A program made the position numbers and the translations under genes. A stretch of 64,000 nucleotides of DNA. It comes from Coprenecus sp949297365 (lineage in GTDB: Bacteria > Bacteroidota > Bacteroidia > Bacteroidales > UBA932). Shown piece by piece: positions 1-7,341 of this stretch (position 1 is the stretch's first letter; each line of letters starts with the position of its first letter). The notes beneath the pieces are model-generated. The model was not told the origin of the DNA, ran no database searches, and worked only from the letters and a program-made list of their open reading frames with translations. The DNA is taken from positions 1,612,001-1,676,000 of the forward strand of contig OZ006987.1 in NCBI GenBank assembly GCA_963931055.1. The letters are read 5' to 3'.

Positions 1-2
1 AT

Positions 3-692
3 GCGTGTATAAAGTTTATCAGATATTATAAGCGGAGACTTTCTGTCCTGGCAGATATGACTGTGGCGGATGAGTGTCTTAAGAAGATTGACGATGAGGA
101 GTATCTTAAGAGGGTGATTGCATACGTGCTCCGTAATCCGATGTCTGCCGGTCTGGATGCTTTCCCGGTCACTTATCGCTGGGGTTCAGGTGTCTTGTAT
201 TTCAACGGTATGTATCACAGTCAGGAGAAGGTCTCAGTGGCCGATGTAGGTAGGAAAGAATTGAGGAAGATACTGGGTACTAGGGTAGTGTTGCCTGATA
301 ATTACCGCCTGACACGGGATATGTGCGTGGATCCGGCATGTTATGTCGATTACAGGGCTGTTGAGGAACTGTACAGGTCTCCTGCCCGTATGATGTTCTA
401 TATGTCGCGCAACGAGGATATGGAGATGGAACTGGCTTCCGGTATTCTGGACAGACATCGTTACGGAGATAAGGAGCTGCGTGGAGTCGTAATACAGATG
501 TGCCGTGAGATGTTCCAGTCGGATTCGCCGGAAAGTTTGTGTGTAGAGGACAGGTATCGTCTGGCGGATGCATTGCGCAGGAAATATGGGCTCAGTGTCA
601 GTCAGCTGGCGCGTCTTACGATGGCCGACCGGAAGATTCTGGCGTCAGTTCTGCTCAAGAGACATTCGGGCCATTCATTGACAGCTAAGTAG
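3..692 (+). CDS. REP-associated tyrosine transposase (Y1/HUH type), C-terminal part
   Basis: The frame is open from the first bases of the window, so this is the 3' part of a longer gene and the ATG at 57 is probably internal. The visible protein carries the sequence VIAYVLRNPMSAG followed by YRWGSG. This matches the Y-x-x-x-NP-x-x-AG region of Y1/IS200-like REP-associated transposases, where the tyrosine is the strand-cleaving residue. The HUH histidine motif would lie upstream and is not seen. The C-terminal ~110 residues are a charged helical extension ending in a helix-turn-helix-like part (LSVSQLARLTMADRKIL), usual in Bacteroidota members. These enzymes process single-stranded palindromic REP sequences, and such palindromes follow within 300 bases. 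Family assignment is fairly sure; catalytic competence cannot be judged without the N-terminus. Confidence 0.72.
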   Translation, partial: ACIKFIRYYKRRLSVLADMTVADECLKKIDDEEYLKRVIAYVLRNPMSAGLDAFPVTYRWGSGVLYFNGMYHSQEKVSVADVGRKELRKILGTRVVLPDNYRLTRDMCVDPACYVDYRAVEELYRSPARMMFYMSRNEDMEMELASGILDRHRYGDKELRGVVIQMCREMFQSDSPESLCVEDRYRLADALRRKYGLSVSQLARLTMADRKILASVLLKRHSGHSLTAK

Positions 693-1111
693 TGTCGCGC
701 TTGGTTCAGGACAAAGCGACTCATAAGTCAAACATGAATCTGTCGGAGAGTAGTCCATGGTACTTTTATCTGTGGAGGATGGAGTCGTGAGCAAACCATG
801 AAGCCTTGGTCTTAATGTTAAAAGGTTGATTTACAGTAATTTTTGAATATGAGAGGTGCGCTATGGCCGTTTTTTTCAGACCATAGGGGAGAGGTGTGTG
901 ATGTATTTGTCTGATAGATAGCGTGTTGGAGTTCTGGTGGGTGCTTTATGGTTGGCGCAGAATGGCTGTGTGATGGGAAAGTGCCTTGGATTCCTGGGAA
1001 ATCGGTTCACTTTCCCGGTAGGGGATGGACGAGGGGCTGCCAGAAGGAGATGTAGAGTTGATTGCGCGAATTTCTTCGGAGGAAAGTGCCGCAAAATAGT
1101 ACGATAATGGT
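693..1111. other. Gene-free stretch with REP palindromes
   Basis: I see no convincing gene in this 0.4-kb stretch. It holds the two REP-like palindromes listed separately (975-1018 and 1078-1123). There is also a short inverted pair CTATGG/CCATAG near 862-887 with a T-run in its loop, which could be a weak terminator for the transposase. Short frames here lack any recognisable family signature. Confidence 0.55.
975..1018 (+). repeat. REP-like palindrome, copy 1
   Basis: Arms GGGAAAGTGCC (975-985) and GGTTCACTTTCCC (1004-1016) enclose an 18-base centre. The outer nine bases GGGAAAGTG/CACTTTCCC are perfectly complementary, while the inner bases (CC against GGTT) differ and give the unit a direction. 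The same unit recurs at 1078, 10770, 10978 and, reversed, at 60391. Confidence 0.85.
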
Positions 1112-1123
1112 TCACTTTCCCGG
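1078..1123 (+). repeat. REP-like palindrome, copy 2, overlapping a gene end
   Basis: Left arm GGAAAGTGCC (1081-1090), right arm GGTTCACTTTCCC (1109-1121). It has the same orientation as copy 1, 100 bases away. The right arm overlaps the 3' end of the minus-strand radical SAM gene. Read on that strand it is GGGAAAGTGA, which supplies the codons for the last residues (P-G-K) and the TGA stop. Confidence 0.85.
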
Positions 1124-2062
1124 AGAGATTGGGGCAGAGGGTTGGTAAAGGCGGCCCTGAAAGGTGTTGCGGGCTTCGAGGCGCTGTTCGAGGAGGCGGA
1201 TGAGTTCGGTGTTGCGGATCAGGCCCCAGGGAGTGGAGTTGACAAAGCGCGGGGGGACTTCGCCGGCGAAGCGCTCGATGTAGAGGTCGGGCCGCAGGCG
1301 TTCCAGCAGGTCGGCGATGAAGTCCAGGTATCCGTCCAGGGTGAATGTGACGAAGTCCGACGGGCAGGAGGCGAACTCACGCTCCATGGCCGTGCCGCGT
1401 ACTATCTGGAGCTGGTGGAACTTGACCGAGTGCAGCGGCAGCTTATTAATAATAGGTGCGTAGGCCAGCATATCCTCTGTCGATTCTCCGGGAAGGCCGA
1501 AGATGAAGTGCGCTCCCTGAGTGAGTCCGCGCGAGGCTGTCATCTCCACGGCCCGGACGGCATCAGCGAATGTGTGCCCCCGGTTGATGCGCCGTAGAGT
1601 GCGGTCGTAGCAGGACTCTATGCCGTATTCGAGAATGACGATGTGTCCCTGCCCGGCTAATGAGGCAAGGTAGTCCAGTTTCTCAGCGTCCACACAGTCA
1701 GGTCTGGTGCCTATGACGATGCCGGCCACAAGCGGATGCGACAACGCTTCCTCGTATATGGAGCGCAGTCTGTCCAGCGGAGCATAGGTGTTGGAATAAG
1801 GCTGGAAGTAAGCGAGGAACTTCTCCGCTTTACGGTAACGGACCCGGTGGAACTTGATGCCCTCGTCTATCTGCTCGTGGATAGGTATGCCGGCGGTGCT
1901 GTAGCCGGGATGGAAGGCGGCATTGTCACAGTAGGTGCAGCCACCGGTGCCGGCCAGGCCGTCACGGTTGGGGCAGGTGAAGCCGGCATCCACCACGACT
2001 TTCTGCAGCCGCTCTCCGTAGGTCTTCTTGAAGTAGCCGATGTAGGAGTTGTATCTGCTCAT
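1112..2062 (-). CDS. TIGR01212-family radical SAM protein (YhcC-like)
   Basis: A 316-residue radical SAM protein. The iron-sulfur cluster cysteines sit in an N-terminal motif CPNRDG followed eleven residues on by GGCTYCDN, the wide-spaced pattern of the YhcC/TIGR01212 group rather than CxxxCxxC. Further radical SAM signs are IVILEYGIES and GAHFIFGLPGE. The family is linked to tRNA or other RNA modification in some bacteria, but the substrate of this member is unknown. Translation starts at the ATG at 2062, three bases downstream of the end of the YhcH-family gene on the same strand, so the two are probably co-transcribed. The last three residues and the stop come from a REP-like repeat (copy 2), so the natural C-terminus has probably been altered. 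Confidence 0.88.
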   Translation of the reverse strand: MSRYNSYIGYFKKTYGERLQKVVVDAGFTCPNRDGLAGTGGCTYCDNAAFHPGYSTAGIPIHEQIDEGIKFHRVRYRKAEKFLAYFQPYSNTYAPLDRLRSIYEEALSHPLVAGIVIGTRPDCVDAEKLDYLASLAGQGHIVILEYGIESCYDRTLRRINRGHTFADAVRAVEMTASRGLTQGAHFIFGLPGESTEDMLAYAPIINKLPLHSVKFHQLQIVRGTAMEREFASCPSDFVTFTLDGYLDFIADLLERLRPDLYIERFAGEVPPRFVNSTPWGLIRNTELIRLLEQRLEARNTFQGRLYQPSAPISPGK

Positions 2063-2065
2063 TGT

Positions 2066-2506
2066 CTACAGACGGACTTTGAAGACGGCCTTGCGGACGG
2101 TGCCTCTGCCCAGAAGCGGTGCGTGGGAGTCCTGGGGAAAGCAGATGACGAAGTTGTCATCGGAATAGCTTATGTAGGCCTCGGGGCTTTCTTTCATGAG
2201 GGCGGTGTCGGAAGCCTCGTCGTAGCTGACTCCGACACCGAGGCATCCGGACCTGTCCCGGAATCCCATGATCTCAGTGCCTTCAAGGACGATGTGGATG
2301 TCTATGAACGAGTCATGTACTTCCAGCGGTGCGTCTTCCCGGGCTTCGGAAGTCGAGACGGTACACCAGATGTTGTCTTCCTCTATGACGTGCTTGCCGT
2401 CCTCGAGAGAGTGCAGGTCGTGACTTTTTATGAATTCGTATACCTTGCCGAATCTCTCGTGCAGGGTGATGTATCTTTCAAAGCTTTTGAGCGAATCGAG
2501 TATCAT
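2066..2506 (-). CDS. YhcH/YjgK/YiaL family protein
   Basis: A 146-residue single-domain protein of the YhcH/YjgK/YiaL (DUF386) family, which has a cupin-like barrel. Conserved features visible are EVHDSFIDIHIVLEGTE and FPQDSHAP, where histidines and acidic residues form the likely metal/ligand pocket, and a final KAVFKV strand. E. coli members sit in sugar-catabolic contexts (sialic acid, beta-galactosidase beta subunit), and an anomerase-type role has been suggested for some. No sugar genes are adjacent here. It is close to the radical SAM gene (gap of three bases) and 12 bases from the Lnb-like gene on the same strand, suggesting a three-gene operon. Exact substrate unknown. Confidence 0.85.
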   Translation of the reverse strand: MILDSLKSFERYITLHERFGKVYEFIKSHDLHSLEDGKHVIEEDNIWCTVSTSEAREDAPLEVHDSFIDIHIVLEGTEIMGFRDRSGCLGVGVSYDEASDTALMKESPEAYISYSDDNFVICFPQDSHAPLLGRGTVRKAVFKVRL

Positions 2507-2518
2507 ATGTCGTTAGTT

Positions 2519-3664
2519 TCAATATTTTCTGTAGATGGACCGGCGGCTTAGCGCGATAAGTGCCAGCAGCAGGATGATGACGGTCACGGCGGGGTGGAAA
2601 GTCTGGGGAATAATCCAGGAGAATATCAGCCCGAGGACGGCGACTGCGGTGAGCAGGTCTACGCTCAGGTTCTTGGCGACTCCGTCCGGCAGTACTGCGG
2701 GGATGAGCAGCAGCGGATTCATCCAGATGAGGTTCCAGTTGTTCTCAGTCCAGATGTGGTTGGTGGCCAGCCACATGAGGGTGAGGATTATGCCACCTGT
2801 GCCGAGTATTGCGTAAAGTACGGTGGAGAAGATGTTTATGAATCTCCACTTGTGCCCGGTCTTTAGGAAAAATATCAGATAGAACAGCAGCAGCAGGGTG
2901 AATGCCGTGAACGGACTTGTGGCCTTGGACAGTATGGTCATGAATCTCCCCGGACCAGGTGCCGGCTCTACGAGGGTTGCACACTCTGTCATGAGCCGGG
3001 CGTCTTCCAGTGAGCCGTTGGTGTAGCTGGCCAGGATCTCCGATAGTCTGTCAGGCAGGAACATGGCTTCCCGGGCGGTAATCTCCCGGTCCACCCTGGC
3101 TCCCAGCAGCAGGTCTATGCCGAACATCATCCAGCGCTTGTCTCCTACCAGGCGGGTCAGCTCGTCCCTGTAGGTCTTCCCGGTGAGCGTGTCCCGGAAT
3201 GAGAACTCTCCTCCGTCGAAGATGTCGCGGATACGGGTGGCGCAGTTGTCCTGCAGGAAATCGTAGCGGTAGTAGCGGTTCTCTTCCCTGGCGTTGTCCA
3301 TCAGGAACAGCCGCAGCCTGGTCTTCTGCTCCGGAGTGAGATTCATCGGCTGCTCGATGATGCCCCGTCCGGCCCTTTCGTAGGATTGCTTGAAGTTCTG
3401 GAAATAATTGATGGACAGGCAGTAGTCGAGGTCTCCCCGGAGAAATTTCAGGAGGAAATGCGGCTCCTGAAAACTGTATGTGCCGTAATTGAACACCAGG
3501 TCGCGCCCGGTGACATGGTCCGTGACACGTATGCCGGAATGTCCGAAGGCTGAGGCCGGGTCGTTGCCCGGAGAGCAGGTCAGCAGCGAGACAGAAAGAG
3601 AGTCTCCGGCCTGTGCGGAGGCTGCCAGCAGCACTGCCGTAAATATCAGTATAAGCCGTTTCAT
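2519..3664 (-). CDS. Lnb-like (DUF4105) membrane protein, putative lipoprotein N-acyltransferase
   Basis: About 382 residues with a signal peptide (MKRLILIFTAVLLAASAQA). A periplasmic DUF4105 domain follows, with the FGHSGIRV motif (His42) and the QDNCATRIRD motif (Cys141), the candidate catalytic pair. The C-terminal third holds about five hydrophobic segments. This layout matches the Lnb family, described in Bacteroides as acylating the N-terminus of lipoproteins in place of Lnt. That function is inferred from family; His and Cys are seen. ATGs at 3667 and 3664 are in tandem and either could start; much longer upstream starts would cross the promoter box. The gene is divergent from the NlpC/P60 gene, with only 46 bases between starts. 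Confidence 0.75.
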   Translation of the reverse strand: MKRLILIFTAVLLAASAQAGDSLSVSLLTCSPGNDPASAFGHSGIRVTDHVTGRDLVFNYGTYSFQEPHFLLKFLRGDLDYCLSINYFQNFKQSYERAGRGIIEQPMNLTPEQKTRLRLFLMDNAREENRYYRYDFLQDNCATRIRDIFDGGEFSFRDTLTGKTYRDELTRLVGDKRWMMFGIDLLLGARVDREITAREAMFLPDRLSEILASYTNGSLEDARLMTECATLVEPAPGPGRFMTILSKATSPFTAFTLLLLFYLIFFLKTGHKWRFINIFSTVLYAILGTGGIILTLMWLATNHIWTENNWNLIWMNPLLLIPAVLPDGVAKNLSVDLLTAVAVLGLIFSWIIPQTFHPAVTVIILLLALIALSRRSIYRKY

Positions 3665-3676
3665 CATAATTAATTT

Positions 3677-3684
3677 CAAAAATA
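3677..3684 (-). promoter_or_regulatory. Bacteroidales -7 box for the Lnb-like operon
   Basis: Read on the minus strand this is TATTTTTG, matching the TAnnTTTG -7 consensus, 10-13 bases upstream of the ATG. The implied leader is only a few bases long. Confidence 0.5.
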
Positions 3685-3697
3685 TAAAAATCTCGTT

Positions 3698-3705
3698 TAT
3701 ATTTG
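3698..3705 (+). promoter_or_regulatory. Bacteroidales -7 box, nearly leaderless
   Basis: TATATTTG followed by CAGGA and the ATG at 3711. With a transcription start about 6-8 bases past the box, the mRNA would begin at or next to the start codon. It lies back-to-back with the minus-strand box at 3677-3684. Confidence 0.55.
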
Positions 3706-3710
3706 CAGGA

Positions 3711-4688
3711 ATGAATAAACTTTTGTGTACAATCATGCTTTTTGTCCTGTGCGCTGTGTCAAGTGCTGCGGCGGAAAAAAGCATGGCCTTGATCTCCGTA
3801 TCCGTTACGGATATGAAATCGGCCCCTGACTATCAGTCCGAGACGATTTCACAGGCCCTTATGGGGACTCCTGTGGAGGTTACCGGGAAGGAGGGTTACT
3901 GGTATTCGATAGTTACTCCCGAAGGTTATGAAGGCTGGACGACCGAGCTCAATCTGGCTCTTGTCTCCGAGGAACGCTTTGAACAATGGCAATCGACGGT
4001 CAGATTCATCGTCACGGATTATTTCGCGGTGGTCAGGGAAGCTCCGCATGACTCTGCCCAGGTTATCTCCGACTGTGTGATGGGCGATATCATGGAACTG
4101 GGAGAGCCGGGGATGTACGATACACCGTATGTGCCGGTAAAGCTGCCTGACGACAGGCTGGGCTATGTATCGGCGGCTAGTGTCGAGATGCTGGAGATGT
4201 GGATGAGGTCGGTGGATAGTCCCTCCGGGGAGGATATCGTAAGGACGGCAAGGATGTTCCTGGGTTTCCCGTATCTCTGGGGCGGTCTGTCTCCGAAAGG
4301 ACTGGACTGCAGCGGACTTGTGAGGATGAGTTACTTCATGAACGGCTTGATCCTGCTCAGGGATGCACGTCAGCAGATAGACACTGGCGTTACCTTGGAC
4401 TACAATGATATAAAAGGCAGTCTCAGAGCCGGTGATCTGGTCTTTTTCGGAAGGCCTGCCGACGGACAGAGACCCCGCAGTGTGACCCATGTGGGCATAT
4501 ATATGGAGGACGGCATGATGATACACTCGTCCCTGCGGGTGAGGATCAACAGTCTGCTTCCGGGCCGGGAGGATTCCTATACGAACAAACGGATAGTAGG
4601 GGCGGTGAGGATTCTCGGCAGCCAGGATACGGAGCCGGGAATAGTCTCTGTTTTACGCCATCCGTGGTATTTCAACCAGAATCGATAA
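3711..4688 (+). CDS. Exported NlpC/P60 cell-wall peptidase with SH3-like domains
   Basis: A 325-residue secreted protein. An N-terminal signal peptide (about residues 1-21, ending SSAAA) is followed by two bacterial SH3-like domains (around 25-90 and 95-165) and a C-terminal NlpC/P60 domain. The catalytic triad is visible: Cys200 in GLDCSGLV, His260 in VTHVGIY and His272 in MIHSS. Such enzymes cleave gamma-D-Glu-diamino-acid bonds in peptidoglycan stem peptides, often in muropeptide recycling. The ATG at 3711 is chosen because it begins a proper signal peptide and sits just after the promoter box; upstream in-frame sequence would overlap the divergent gene. Nineteen bases separate it from the next gene, so it may head the operon leading to guaB and the SurA-like genes. 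Confidence 0.9.
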   Translation: MNKLLCTIMLFVLCAVSSAAAEKSMALISVSVTDMKSAPDYQSETISQALMGTPVEVTGKEGYWYSIVTPEGYEGWTTELNLALVSEERFEQWQSTVRFIVTDYFAVVREAPHDSAQVISDCVMGDIMELGEPGMYDTPYVPVKLPDDRLGYVSAASVEMLEMWMRSVDSPSGEDIVRTARMFLGFPYLWGGLSPKGLDCSGLVRMSYFMNGLILLRDARQQIDTGVTLDYNDIKGSLRAGDLVFFGRPADGQRPRSVTHVGIYMEDGMMIHSSLRVRINSLLPGREDSYTNKRIVGAVRILGSQDTEPGIVSVLRHPWYFNQNR

Positions 4689-4707
4689 CAAATAAAATAT
4701 AAGCGCT

Positions 4708-4992
4708 ATGAATTTAAGAGTTATTAAGAAGGATGTCAATTATCTGATAGATGAATTTCTCTCAGACGCATTTATCAGCATGAGCTTTACAGACGACGAG
4801 GAAAAGTCGGAGAAGATAGTGGGTCTTGCCAATGATGCCCTTGATCTCCGTGACGAGACTCTTACAAAGATAAACCATCCCGAAGGGGACAGGAGGACTT
4901 ACTACCGCAATCTTACAGAGGGTCTTCTGAGTTCCCTGGATGTTATGTACGACAAGTTGAGCGAGGCTGTCTCCAAGAAGTCAGACAAATAA
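4708..4992 (+). CDS. Small conserved hypothetical protein
   Basis: A 94-residue acidic, helix-rich soluble protein with no signal peptide or membrane segment. It has no cysteines and no recognisable catalytic motif. I do not recognise the family beyond a general resemblance to short uncharacterised Bacteroidales proteins. It lies 19 bases after the peptidase gene and 12 before guaB, on the same strand, with coding-like composition, so it is very likely a real gene of the operon. Function unknown. Confidence 0.75.
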   Translation: MNLRVIKKDVNYLIDEFLSDAFISMSFTDDEEKSEKIVGLANDALDLRDETLTKINHPEGDRRTYYRNLTEGLLSSLDVMYDKLSEAVSKKSDK

Positions 4993-5004
4993 GGAGACAG
5001 GGAT

Positions 5005-6474
5005 ATGCAGATTTATACCAATTCGCCGATCATCGAGGGACTGACGTTCGATGACGTGCTTCTTATACCCGCACACTCCGATGTCCTTCCGCGTGAAGTG
5101 GATGTTACCACTAAACTGACCAGGGAGATAACCCTGCACACGCCTATCGTGTCCGCCGCCATGGATACGGTGACTGAGGCCGACCTGGCCATAGCCATTG
5201 CCCGTGAGGGCGGTATCGGAGTAATACACAAAAATATGCCCATCAATGTGCAGATGGAGCAGGTGCGCAAGGTCAAGAGGGCCGAGAACGGCATGATCTA
5301 CGATCCCGTGACCATCCGCGACAACGCCACCGTGGGAGACGCTCTTAAGATAATGAGCGAGAACCATATCGGCGGCATACCGGTAGTGGATGCCCAGGGA
5401 ATGCTCTGCGGTATCGTCACCAACAGGGATCTCCGTTTCCAGGACAATCCCAAGACCCCCATCAGTGAAGTGATGACCAAGGAGAACCTGATCACCACTA
5501 CTGACGGCAGCAATCTTAAGGAGGCCACCGACCTTTTGAGAAGATACAAGATCGAGAAGCTGCTTGTGGTGGACAAGAACGGCAAGCTGGCCGGCCTGAT
5601 CACCTACAAGGACATCATGAAGATCAAGGACAATCCTATCGCCAGCAAGGACTCCAAGGGCCGTCTGCTCGTGGCGGCAGCCGTAGGCATCAACTCGGAG
5701 ACGATAGACAAGGTGGAGATGCTGATGAGCGTGGAGCCGGACGCACTGGTGTTCGATACGGCTCACGGTCATTCGGAGGGTGTGCTGAGGGTGCTGAGGA
5801 CTGTCCGTCAGAAATTCCCCGACCTGCAGATTATAGCCGGAAATATCGCTACCGGCGAGGCTGCCGCAGCGTTGAAAGAGTGCGGAGTGGATGCCGTCAA
5901 GGTAGGTATCGGCCCGGGCTCCATCTGTACGACCCGCATCATCGCCGGAGTGGGTGTGCCCCAGCTTTCGGCTGTCATGATGGCCGCCGAGGCCCTCAAG
6001 GGTTCAGGCATTCCGATTATCGCCGACGGAGGTATCCGCTATTCGGGTGATATCGTCAAGGCTCTGGCCGCCGGCGCGGACACCATCATGGCCGGCTCGC
6101 TCTTCGCCGGAGTGGAGGAGTCGCCCGGAGAGACCATCATCCTCAACGGCCGTAAGTTCAAGTCCTACCGCGGTATGGGTTCTCTTGAAGCCATGCAGCT
6201 CGGTTCCAAGGACCGTTATTTCCAGGATATGGAAGAGGACATCAAGAAACTCGTACCGGAGGGTATCGTGGCCCAGGTTCCTTACAAGGGTACTCTGTCC
6301 GAGGTGGTGTACCAGCTCATAGGCGGTCTCCGCGCAGGTATGGGTTACTGCGGAGCGCATAATCTTGAGGAACTCAAGAAAGCCCGCTTCGTGCGCATCA
6401 CGGCGGCAGGTATGGCCGAGAGCCATCCTCACGACGTTACCATCACACGCGAGGCTCCCAACTACAGCAGATAA
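5005..6474 (+). CDS. guaB: Inosine-5'-monophosphate dehydrogenase
   Basis: 489 residues, normal for bacterial IMPDH. It oxidises IMP to XMP with NAD+, the committed step of GMP synthesis, in the cytosol. The N-terminal TFDDVLL and AMDTVTEADLA segments, the paired CBS domains inserted at about residues 95-205, and the active-site loop GIGPGSICTTR with Cys308 are all visible. The phosphate-binding GGIRYSGDI and the flap sequence SYRGMGS are also present. No residue that should be present appears lost. It follows the 94-residue gene by 12 bases and precedes a SurA-type lipoprotein by 15, so purine supply is transcriptionally tied to envelope chaperones here. Confidence 0.98.
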   Translation: MQIYTNSPIIEGLTFDDVLLIPAHSDVLPREVDVTTKLTREITLHTPIVSAAMDTVTEADLAIAIAREGGIGVIHKNMPINVQMEQVRKVKRAENGMIYDPVTIRDNATVGDALKIMSENHIGGIPVVDAQGMLCGIVTNRDLRFQDNPKTPISEVMTKENLITTTDGSNLKEATDLLRRYKIEKLLVVDKNGKLAGLITYKDIMKIKDNPIASKDSKGRLLVAAAVGINSETIDKVEMLMSVEPDALVFDTAHGHSEGVLRVLRTVRQKFPDLQIIAGNIATGEAAAALKECGVDAVKVGIGPGSICTTRIIAGVGVPQLSAVMMAAEALKGSGIPIIADGGIRYSGDIVKALAAGADTIMAGSLFAGVEESPGETIILNGRKFKSYRGMGSLEAMQLGSKDRYFQDMEEDIKKLVPEGIVAQVPYKGTLSEVVYQLIGGLRAGMGYCGAHNLEELKKARFVRITAAGMAESHPHDVTITREAPNYSR

Positions 6475-6489
6475 GGATTACTGGAAACG

Positions 6490-7338
6490 ATGAGAAAGGC
6501 TCTCCTGATCATAACGTTTCTTGCGGCAATATCGTCCTGCCGGCTCTATGACAGACTATTCAAAGGAGATGTCGTTGCGAGGGCCGGCAGGGACGTTTTG
6601 TATGAGAGCGATGTGGAGGCCTTGAACATCACCGGGTTTTCTGCTGAGGACAGTGCCCGGATAGTGGAGCGTTACATCATGTCCTGGGCCAAGAACAGGC
6701 TGTTGCTGGACATGGCCGAGAGCCAGCTTTCGAAAGCCGACAGGGATGTGGAGGCGCAGCTGGAGGAATACCGTCAGCAGCTTTTGGTCTACCGGTATGA
6801 ACAGAAATATGTGGAACAGCGTCTGGATACGGTGGTCTCCGAGCAGGAGTATCTGGATTTCTATGAGGCCAATCCAGCCAGCTTCACGACTCATGTCCCG
6901 CTTATGAAGGGCCGGTACATCAAGATGAGCGACAATTCCCCCAATCTCAATCCGGTCAAGTCTCTTTACCGTTCCAGGATTGAGGAAGACATGGACAGAC
7001 TGGAGCAATTGTGCTATACATCAGCGGAGAAATATTATTTTTTCGAAGACTGGGTGGGGCTTGACGCAGTCGTGGAAGGAACGGGCCTGGATGTGCAGGA
7101 ACTGGCCAGAGTGTTGGAGAACAGATCTTACCTGGAGAAGGATTTTCTTGGCTATACTTACCTGATATCAGTGGATGACTATGTCCCTGCGGGGAGTCTG
7201 GCCCCATATGAATACTGCAGGGAGAGGATAAGAAACCACATTCTCAACAGAAGAAAGCAGGCACTCGTGACCAGTTTGGAACGAAATCTGCTTAATGACG
7301 CTATAGTTTCCGAAAAGTTTGTTATTTATACCAGATAG
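6490..7338 (+). CDS. SurA-N-like lipoprotein without a PPIase domain
   Basis: A 282-residue lipoprotein: a short signal peptide ends in the lipobox ISSC (Cys17). The rest is mostly helical with charged heptad-like stretches (residues ~45-110) resembling the chaperone arm of SurA/PpiD proteins. No parvulin core is recognisable. Genes of this type commonly sit immediately upstream of a full SurA-type isomerase in Bacteroidales. Only three bases separate it from that gene here. A role as a periplasmic holdase for outer-membrane proteins is inferred from fold and neighbours, not shown. It follows guaB by 15 bases. Confidence 0.75.
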   Translation: MRKALLIITFLAAISSCRLYDRLFKGDVVARAGRDVLYESDVEALNITGFSAEDSARIVERYIMSWAKNRLLLDMAESQLSKADRDVEAQLEEYRQQLLVYRYEQKYVEQRLDTVVSEQEYLDFYEANPASFTTHVPLMKGRYIKMSDNSPNLNPVKSLYRSRIEEDMDRLEQLCYTSAEKYYFFEDWVGLDAVVEGTGLDVQELARVLENRSYLEKDFLGYTYLISVDDYVPAGSLAPYEYCRERIRNHILNRRKQALVTSLERNLLNDAIVSEKFVIYTR

Positions 7339-7341
7339 TAT

